The position numbers and the translations under genes were made by a program. Shown here piece after piece: positions 58,120-64,000 of a DNA stretch of 64,000 nucleotides. This stretch comes from Zymomonas mobilis subsp. pomaceae ATCC 29192. GTDB lineage: Bacteria > Pseudomonadota > Alphaproteobacteria > Sphingomonadales > Sphingomonadaceae. Every line of letters starts with the position of its first letter. Within the stretch, counting starts at the first letter, position 1. Where the stretch lies: contig NC_015709.1 of NCBI RefSeq assembly GCF_000218875.1, forward strand, positions 1,054,001 through 1,118,000. Reading direction: 5' to 3'. The notes below the pieces were generated by a model that was given only the letters and a program-made list of their open reading frames with translations, made no database searches and was not told the origin of the DNA.

Positions 58120-58576
58120 AATATGGTATAATGTCGGGATTTATCAGAAAAAAGGCAAGTGGTTACCACAGACTTATTCAGTAAGTGGTCTTATGCTTTA
58201 CAAAGCATGACAATTTTTACCGCATTTTTCTATCAATAAAATGCGGTCTGATTATTAAAATAAAATGATAATTTTTAACATTATATTATTTTAGTCGCAT
58301 ATTCTTAGCTGTTCATCGCAAATTCAGCTGGGGCTTATTGTTATTATTTAAAACAAATCGCTTTCTTCCGTTAGCATCCTTAAGCCTTTTATCCGATACA
58401 GAGATCTTCGGGATAAATTGGTCTTAAATAAATTTTGATAATTCTGGGATAGATACCCCCTAAAGGCATAGCCTTTTCAATATTACATACCAAAAAGGTT
58501 ATCCCAGAAGTTTGGATTCTATTCTTTTTTTAAAAGAAAAGGCCAATTTCGGTTATTTTATTAAGGTTCTTTATTA
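58120..58576. other. 457-bp divergent region between helicase and M23 peptidase genes
   Basis: No coding frame is supported. It has a 10-bp perfect dyad, ACCGCATTTT with AAAATGCGGT (58,219-58,247), and a smaller one, ATGCTTT with AAAGCAT (58,193-58,209). Neither is followed by a U tract. They could be regulator sites or RNA structures in divergent leaders. The rest is AT-rich. Confidence 0.4.
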
Positions 58577-60130
58577 ATGGGTGAAAGCATCGCCACCACG
58601 GATTCTATAGCGTCCCATCGTAATCGGACGGAGAAAGCCCCTCTCCCCTTACGGATGGTGGTAGATAGAGTACGCGCTTTTACCACAACCTATCATGCCC
58701 CTTCTTCATCACAAAATGATTGGCTACAATTGGATACATGGTTTCTAAGAGATGACTGGGTAGTCAATCTTGCGGAGGCTATCGGTTCACCCCGTTGGTG
58801 GCGCGGCATTTTTAGCTTAACAACCCTGATAACAGCGGCGGCTTTAACCTATCCCGTTCCAAAGGCTGTATTGATACCGGCTGATACAGAACCTGTTACA
58901 CCCACGATCACGGCACAACCACGGAAAACGCCGCTATCCGCAGGGCTTGCTATGAATACGTTTTTTCCTGAAAAAAACCATATAACTGTAGTGACTACGG
59001 CAGAAAGCTTATCTGCGGTGCATCCTGTGGGGATGCATAATTTGGAAAGAAAAGGCCTGAATTTTGTTCAAATGCTTGAGAAATCAGGTGTTGCGACAGA
59101 AGAAGCACAGCATATTCGCCAGTTAATTGAAACCGTTACGCCGGTTGATAGTTTGGCACCCGAAACTATTTTTCATGTCATTATGAGCACGGCCGCTAAT
59201 CCGATGCAGGCGCGAAAGATAGAGCACCTTAATTTTCAGGCGCGTTTTGATGCAATAATCAATATTGATCGGGAAAAAGAAGATTTAAAACTGACACAGC
59301 ATAAAGTGCCCTTCACGACCCGTCCTATCCGGTTCAGTGTCATCGTTGATAAGAATATTCCAGAAGCTGTACAGGCAGTGGGTTTGCCCCGCCTCCTTGC
59401 CGAGAATATAGAAAAATTGCTCAAAAAAAATATTACCCATCCCAATATATTTTTACGCCATAAAACACGGCTTGATATGGTGCTAACCCAACGACAAACG
59501 GTTTTAGGTGAAAAGGCTATTGGCGATCCTCTTTATATTGCCCTCAAACAAGAAAATTTTTTTCCAAAAACAAAAGATCAACAGCCTTCCCAAATTCAGT
59601 TATTTAAATGGGAAAAAGAGGGGGAAAGCTATTGGCTTGATGAAAAAGGCCGCGCTCCGCTGGCCAATCCCCATAATTTTATAGTGCCGGTGTCAGGGCG
59701 GATAACATCACCCTTCGGCTATCGTTACCATCCGATTTTGGGCATCACGCGTTTTCACAAAGGGATCGATATTAGTGGCCCCTATGGTACGCCTATCAAA
59801 GCGGCGGCTGACGGCCAAGTGATCTATGCAGGTCAGCGGTCGGGTTATGGAAATTTCATATTAATTGATCATGGACGGGGCATAGAAACCGCCTATGGTC
59901 ATATGAGCCGCCTGTTTGCCCATCAAGGGCAGTATATTTCACAGGGACAGATGATTGGTCAAATAGGTAGCAGCGGCCTTTCTACTGGCCCCCATCTTCA
60001 TTACGAAGTCCACTATAATAATACGCCCATCAACCCCAATAATTTTGTCAGCGCCAGCTATTATCAGCTTGCAGGCCAAGATTTAGATAAATTCCGCCAT
60101 GCGATAACCCCGCTTCTTGCTAACAAATAA
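58577..60130 (+). CDS. M23 family peptidoglycan metallopeptidase
   Basis: Envelope protein (517 aa). A cytoplasmic N-terminus of about 75 residues leads to one membrane segment (about 76-94, GIFSLTTLITAAALTYPV), so it is anchored in the inner membrane with a periplasmic body. A helical/coiled middle is followed by the LytM/M23 domain. Zinc ligands H394 and D398 (HKGIDIS) and the H473-x-H475 motif (PHLHYE) are intact, so it should be an active endopeptidase that cuts peptide cross-links. The GYRYHPILGITRFH lead-in is typical of M23 proteins with DipM or MepM-like roles. Its particular division or growth role is unknown. Confidence 0.88.
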   Translation: MGESIATTDSIASHRNRTEKAPLPLRMVVDRVRAFTTTYHAPSSSQNDWLQLDTWFLRDDWVVNLAEAIGSPRWWRGIFSLTTLITAAALTYPVPKAVLIPADTEPVTPTITAQPRKTPLSAGLAMNTFFPEKNHITVVTTAESLSAVHPVGMHNLERKGLNFVQMLEKSGVATEEAQHIRQLIETVTPVDSLAPETIFHVIMSTAANPMQARKIEHLNFQARFDAIINIDREKEDLKLTQHKVPFTTRPIRFSVIVDKNIPEAVQAVGLPRLLAENIEKLLKKNITHPNIFLRHKTRLDMVLTQRQTVLGEKAIGDPLYIALKQENFFPKTKDQQPSQIQLFKWEKEGESYWLDEKGRAPLANPHNFIVPVSGRITSPFGYRYHPILGITRFHKGIDISGPYGTPIKAAADGQVIYAGQRSGYGNFILIDHGRGIETAYGHMSRLFAHQGQYISQGQMIGQIGSSGLSTGPHLHYEVHYNNTPINPNNFVSASYYQLAGQDLDKFRHAITPLLANK

Positions 60131-60165
60131 CAAGACATAGAGAGGGAAAGAAAGAATAAAAAATA

Positions 60166-60828
60166 CTAAAAGCCAATCCATTCTTTTTCTGTAGCAACAG
60201 CATGAAGCGGAATATCCCATGGGTCAACCGGAATAGAGGGGGCTTCTTGAATGCTCCAAGCGATCCCAATACGGATAGCATCGGGATAAGCCTGAAAGCT
60301 ACGATCATAATAGCCACCCCCTCGACCTAAACGTCGAAGAGAGCGGTCGAAACCAACCAAGGGTGTTAAAATAATATCAGGTATTATCTCTTCTGCATTC
60401 GCTGTTGGCTGTAAAATACCGGCACAACCTTCTTCTAAAGGATCTCCAGGCCACCAATGGTGAAAATGCAGCGGTGTATCCTTGGCGACAATCCGAGGTA
60501 AAACGGGTTTGATACCGGCCTCAATCGCTTGTAGAAAAACGGGCAGAGGATCAACCTCTCCATCATTGGGCAAATAAGCTGCTATAGATTGGGCTTTTCC
60601 AAAATGGGTGCGCACATGCTCTGCCAGCATAAGGGTAAAAATTAACCCATCTGCACTCCATGACGGATTGTCACGCAACGCCTTTCGACGATGACGAAAA
60701 ACTTTCCGCAAAGCTTTTTTATCAGCTAAATCATTATGACAGCCGATATTATCCCCCTCACCCCCCTCTTTGAAAAAATTTGCGGTAGAAAAAGGGGAAG
60801 ACGAAGCAACGGACACAAGCTTCTCCAT
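60166..60828 (-). CDS. 5-formyltetrahydrofolate cyclo-ligase
   Basis: Folate-salvage enzyme (220 aa) that converts 5-formyl-THF to 5,10-methenyl-THF using ATP. The N-terminal basic KKALRKVFRHRRKAL block, the IAAYLPNDGEVDP motif, and the ATP/substrate loop LGRGGGYYDRSF near residue 180 are all present. The first 40 residues are poor in similarity, so the true start may be inside. The ATG at 60,828 is used here. It is convergent with the M23 gene with only 35 bp between stops and no clear terminator. Confidence 0.92.
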   Translation of the reverse strand: MEKLVSVASSSPFSTANFFKEGGEGDNIGCHNDLADKKALRKVFRHRRKALRDNPSWSADGLIFTLMLAEHVRTHFGKAQSIAAYLPNDGEVDPLPVFLQAIEAGIKPVLPRIVAKDTPLHFHHWWPGDPLEEGCAGILQPTANAEEIIPDIILTPLVGFDRSLRRLGRGGGYYDRSFQAYPDAIRIGIAWSIQEAPSIPVDPWDIPLHAVATEKEWIGF

Positions 60829-61095
60829 CAAATCAAAAAGTTAGAATAAAAAATGCTTCAGTTTATGATATCTCGTTCTGGCTTGTTCTTTTTTCAACCT
60901 GCATCCGTTAAAAAGAAAAGAAAAAACAATACTGCAATAGGGCCGTCTTCCCTTAAAGGTTTTCCTCCATCCAAAAAAATTAGAAAATTTTAGTCTTTGT
61001 TGTAGCCTAATCTTGAAACCTAAACCGATCCAATATTCGGTATTCTTCTTTTATGTTCCCTTGACAGTCAAAAATCCTATGGCCATGCCTCCAAC

Positions 61096-62526
61096 ATGGC
61101 ATCAACACAACAAATATTCCCTCGTTTTTTTCCTAATCTTGCCTTTCAAAAACTAATCGTAACGATCGCCTTTCCAGCGATGCTCACCAATATTGCAACG
61201 GCCCTATTCGGATTAGCCGATATCTGGATGATCGGAAGAATGGGCAATCCTAATATGCAAGGTGGGGTCGAAATTGGCGCCAGATTACTAACAACCTTAT
61301 GTGTTATTTTTAATTTTTTACGCTCTGGTACGACTGCGCTTACAGCACAGGCCGCAGGACAAAAAACGACCCCTGAAACCCCACCTCAGTCTCTGACAGA
61401 AACCCCATGGCAAGAAGATGAACTGGGACATCCCTGCCGAAAAACACCTAATTATCAAACTGAACGGACCTTGGTTCGTGCCGTTGCGCTTGCCATATCT
61501 ATTGGTGCGTTTTTATTAATATTGAAACCTGTTCTTTTATCCTGTGGACTATATTTACTGGACGCTTCGGGAGCGGTCGCAACTCAAGCGCAATATTATG
61601 TTGCAAGGCGCTATTGGGTAATCCCCTTAATTTTAACCAATAGCGTCTTAAGTGCTTGGCTCATTGGTATCAGACGAATGCGCGCTGTGTTGATTATGGA
61701 AATCAGCAGTAACTTTTTGCATATCGCTCTGGACTGGATAGGCGTTATTATCCTTGGTCAAGGGGTAAGAGCGGTCGCCAATGCCTCTGTCATTTCAGAA
61801 ATATTTTCGACTGCCTTCTTATTGGTTATGATCAGTCGCCATATTGCTTTTTCGCAATTACCATCCTTATTCAAACAGACCTCGACGTGGCATAAACAAA
61901 CGATACTAGATTTATTTCGGCTCAACCGTGATCTTTTCATCCGTACGATACTTTTAATGAGTGCAATCACCCTTTTTACACGCATGAGTGTTCAACAAGG
62001 AATCGTCATATTGGCGGCTAACGCTATTCTTAATCAGCTTTTCACTTTATCTGTTCTGATTTTAGATGGTTATGAAAGTGCGGCTCAAATTTTGTGCGGA
62101 GAAGCCGTGGGGATGAACGACAAAGGCTACTTTTTCAAAATAACTCAGAATTTAATGATCCAAAGCCTAAGCGTAGCGCTTGTCATGGCTCTTTTTTATA
62201 CTTTTCGTAGTCCCTTTCTGATGCAGACCTTTACAACGGATCATCGCGTTATTGATATAGCCACAAAGAATGCTTTTTGGTTAAGCCTTTTACCCATTTT
62301 GGGTGTTAGTTCTTTCGTTATGGATGGCGTTTTTGTAGGCGCAGGATGGAGCCGCGCAATGATGTTCAGTATGGCGGGCGCTTCCTTTTTGTTTACCCTC
62401 AGCCTGACTGTAATGCATGGGTTCGGAAACTATGGCTTATGGCTTGCCTATAGTCTTTTTTATCTTTTTCGCAGCGGATTACAGCTTGGACTGTTGCCTT
62501 TTTTAGCAAAACGCCAATTTACATAG
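61096..62526 (+). CDS. MATE family efflux transporter (DinF-like)
   Basis: Inner-membrane antiporter (476 aa) of the multidrug and toxin extrusion family, about 12 hydrophobic segments. The opening AFPAMLTNIATALFGLADIWMIGRMG is the conserved first-helix motif. An unusual hydrophilic stretch of about 45 residues (from GQKTTPETPP to NYQTERT, about residues 90-133) separates helices 2 and 3. The later part (LFTLSVLILDGYESAAQ) fits the DinF subgroup. The substrate is unknown. The gene stands alone between the divergent folate gene and rplU. Confidence 0.87.
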   Translation: MASTQQIFPRFFPNLAFQKLIVTIAFPAMLTNIATALFGLADIWMIGRMGNPNMQGGVEIGARLLTTLCVIFNFLRSGTTALTAQAAGQKTTPETPPQSLTETPWQEDELGHPCRKTPNYQTERTLVRAVALAISIGAFLLILKPVLLSCGLYLLDASGAVATQAQYYVARRYWVIPLILTNSVLSAWLIGIRRMRAVLIMEISSNFLHIALDWIGVIILGQGVRAVANASVISEIFSTAFLLVMISRHIAFSQLPSLFKQTSTWHKQTILDLFRLNRDLFIRTILLMSAITLFTRMSVQQGIVILAANAILNQLFTLSVLILDGYESAAQILCGEAVGMNDKGYFFKITQNLMIQSLSVALVMALFYTFRSPFLMQTFTTDHRVIDIATKNAFWLSLLPILGVSSFVMDGVFVGAGWSRAMMFSMAGASFLFTLSLTVMHGFGNYGLWLAYSLFYLFRSGLQLGLLPFLAKRQFT

Positions 62527-62703
62527 GTACCCATTCTACCCTTCTTTTTCGCAGTTTGAGGATGAATATCGCGGCTTTAAAAAGGATAGAGCCAATGATT
62601 ACCTTAATTGTCCTTATCAGCAAAAAAGATAGGTGAACTCTATAGGAAAATTAAAAAAAAGGCCAAAAACCGCCGTTTTCTTTTAAAACAGCTATCAAAT
62701 ATA

Positions 62704-62732
62704 TTGACTCGAACAAAAGATTAGACTAGCAG
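62704..62732 (+). promoter_or_regulatory. Candidate rplU-rpmA promoter
   Basis: TTGACT (62,704-62,709) and TAGCAG (62,727-62,732) are separated by 17 bases. The -35 is near consensus and the -10 poor. It predicts a leader of about 80 nt before rplU. Confidence 0.4.
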
Positions 62733-62748
62733 ACCTCACTTAAACCGG

Positions 62749-62770
62749 CGTGCGCGGGTATCCTCGCACG
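62749..62770 (+). promoter_or_regulatory. Hairpin in the rplU leader
   Basis: CGTGCG pairs with CGCACG around a 10-base loop, about 48 bp before the rplU start. Ribosomal protein leaders often carry such structures for feedback control. Whether this one binds L21 is not known. Confidence 0.35.
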
Positions 62771-62817
62771 ATCCGATCGTATGTATTTTCATGCCTTATG
62801 AAGAAGTGATAAAAGCC

Positions 62818-63126
62818 ATGTTCGCTATCGTGCGCACCGGCGGGAAGCAATACCGCGTCGCCGCTGGAGACAAAATTGTTGTCGAAAAAATCGCCGGCGA
62901 GGCGGGAACGACAGTTTCTCTTGAAGATGTCCTGCTTGCTGGTGAGGGCGCTGATCTTAAGCCCGTCACAGGTTTGACGGTTGCAGCTGAGATCATTGCT
63001 CAGGCTAAAGCGGAAAAGGTCATCGTCTTCAAGAAACGCCGCCGCCATAACTACCGCCGCCGTAACGGCCATCGTCAACAGCATACGATTCTCAAAATTG
63101 TATCAGTTGGTAACGCCGCTGCTTAA
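62818..63126 (+). CDS. rplU: 50S ribosomal protein L21
   Basis: Large-subunit ribosomal protein (102 aa). [14 protein letters not shown] at the start and [21 protein letters not shown], followed by HTILKI, are diagnostic. I start at the ATG at 62,818; the frame extends nine codons upstream but the family always begins at MFAIV or MYAVI. It is paired with rpmA 136 bp downstream, the conserved order. Confidence 0.97.
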   Translation: MFAIVRTGGKQYRVAAGDKIVVEKIAGEAGTTVSLEDVLLAGEGADLKPVTGLTVAAEIIAQAKAEKVIVFKKRRRHNYRRRNGHRQQHTILKIVSVGNAAA

Positions 63127-63262
63127 CATTTGATTTTCGTTTTTTCTGAAACTTTTTTTAGCACTGTGCGTAGTTTTACCTATCAGTGCCAAAATGTTCA
63201 GAATTTTAACCGGCGAAGTTCTTCCTCCTATATGGAGCAGACTTTTCTAGGGAGATTGCATA

Positions 63263-63532
63263 ATGGCACATAAAAAAGCAGGCGGCTCATCGCGTAACGG
63301 TCGTGATTCAGCAGGTCGTCGTCTTGGCGTTAAAAAATTTGGTGGTGAAAACGTTATTGGCGGTAACATTATTATCCGTCAGCGCGGAACCAAGGTATAT
63401 GCTGGACGTAATGTAGGTATGGGCAAAGACCATACATTATTTGCAACAGCAGAAGGCCGAGTAGTTTTCCATAAGGGCAAACTAGGCCGTAGTTACGTCA
63501 GCGTCGATGCATTGCCCATGGCAGCTGAATAA
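63263..63532 (+). CDS. rpmA: 50S ribosomal protein L27
   Basis: Large-subunit protein (89 aa) whose N-terminus reaches toward the peptidyl-transferase centre. It starts directly [16 protein letters not shown], with no cleavable N-terminal extension of the Firmicute type. The [16 protein letters not shown] core is intact. AGGGAGA precedes the ATG. It is followed by a strong terminator, so the next gene is probably transcribed separately or by read-through. Confidence 0.97.
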   Translation: MAHKKAGGSSRNGRDSAGRRLGVKKFGGENVIGGNIIIRQRGTKVYAGRNVGMGKDHTLFATAEGRVVFHKGKLGRSYVSVDALPMAAE

Positions 63533-63602
63533 CGGATGATCCGTTGGGTCGTCCATGTGAGGGCGACCCGATTACAACTACTTGTAAAAGTAGTAAAAGA
63601 GG

Positions 63603-63634
63603 GAGCAGCCTAATAAAAGGCCGCTCTTTTTTTT
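63603..63634 (+). terminator. Rho-independent terminator after rpmA
   Basis: GAGC-GCC pairs with GGC-GCTC (one A/C mismatch) and runs directly into eight Ts. A smaller hairpin, GGGTCG with CGACCC, lies about 40 bp before it. Confidence 0.9.
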
Positions 63635-63722
63635 GATCGGTTAGCCGCTCGCTTACTTCGTTTTTGTCATCACTCTGTCTTTTTAGGCAAGTAAGAACAA
63701 AGCGATCAAGGAGCTTGAACCG

Positions 63723-64000
63723 ATGTTCGCTTATAGCGCACGTTTATTTTTAAGACCGCTGTGGTCAGATGATCTCAGCATTTTGTTCGATCGGCTCGAA
63801 TCCACATTTTTTTGTGATGAGCCTAAAGATAACCATAAGAATGATATTGCGCGTTATCTTAGAGAAAAAGCGTCCCTCCTTATACAGGATAGGGATCCGA
63901 CACGCCCCCATTCAGGCATCTTTTTACGGGGTGAAGGCGAACCGACGCTTATTGGTATTACCGGCATAGCGGATGAATGCGCCCGATTTTTCTGCTGGAT
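63723..64000 (+). CDS. GNAT family N-acetyltransferase, cut by right window edge
   Basis: The frame opens at ATG 63,723, nine bases after AAGGAG, and is still open at the window end (92 codons seen). The opening SARLFLRPLWSDDLSILF and the later strand pattern IFLRGEGEPTLIGITGI match GNAT proteins of the RimJ/RimL-like class. The acetyl-CoA-binding motif lies beyond the edge. A GNAT gene between rpmA and obgE is common in sphingomonads. The acetyl acceptor is unknown. Confidence 0.7.
   Translation, partial: MFAYSARLFLRPLWSDDLSILFDRLESTFFCDEPKDNHKNDIARYLREKASLLIQDRDPTRPHSGIFLRGEGEPTLIGITGIADECARFFCW

Noticed and set aside
60829-61095. 6S RNA next to the 5-formyltetrahydrofolate cyclo-ligase gene
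   Set aside because: This linkage is common in proteobacteria, but I could not recognise the long paired arms or central bubble in this spacer. A covariance-model search would settle it.

Overview
The window looks like chromosomal DNA of a small-genome, ethanologenic-type sphingomonad. Zymomonas mobilis is my best guess. The basis is an alphaproteobacterial gene set (divK, CarD with FdxA and a Suv3-like helicase, a gcw_chp-family protein, an atpHAGDC operon without F0 genes, metX-metW, and rplU-rpmA followed by a GNAT protein), moderate base composition and AT-rich spacers. I ran no search, so the species name is inference. No phage, insertion sequence, CRISPR array or rRNA was seen.

Positions 1-26,417 (minus strand) form one surface-adhesion locus: a 7,600-residue BapA-like adhesin, then a TolC-type outer-membrane protein, then a type I secretion ABC transporter that runs off the left edge. 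The adhesin is 22.8 kb, over a third of the window. Its middle is built of about 58 Ig-like domains of about 104 residues. These are organised in two nested arrays: six copies of a 624-bp two-domain unit and eight copies of a 1,560-bp five-domain unit. Inside the larger array a 3,093-bp stretch recurs with no difference I could find, 6,240 bp away, which points to recent recombination. A very AT-rich leader precedes the gene.

Positions 26.8-34.2 kb hold housekeeping and stress genes: a RidA-family protein, divK (without the usual pleD next to it), rpmG, dps, the hslVU protease, a HU protein, a gcw_chp-family envelope protein and queG. From 34.2 to 39.1 kb (minus) lies the F1 ATP synthase operon atpH-A-G-D-C, with a short epsilon subunit. 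From 39.5 to 44.6 kb come an Mrp/ApbC P-loop ATPase, a DegP-type periplasmic protease, tRNA-Tyr, an RlmB-type methyltransferase and an unrecognised 182-residue protein.

From 44.8 to 51.7 kb a tightly packed minus-strand run reads SDR - polA - flippase - FecCD permease - FecE ATPase. From 51.9 to 53.7 kb metX-metW (plus) serve methionine synthesis. From 53.8 to 58.1 kb (minus) lie carD, fdxA and a Suv3-like RNA helicase. From 58.6 to 64 kb there is an M23 peptidase, 5-formyltetrahydrofolate cyclo-ligase, a MATE transporter, and rplU-rpmA followed by a GNAT acetyltransferase cut by the right edge.

The main candidate for something new is the adhesin locus, above all the nested, homogenised repeat architecture. 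The rest is mostly conserved core genome with small local peculiarities.
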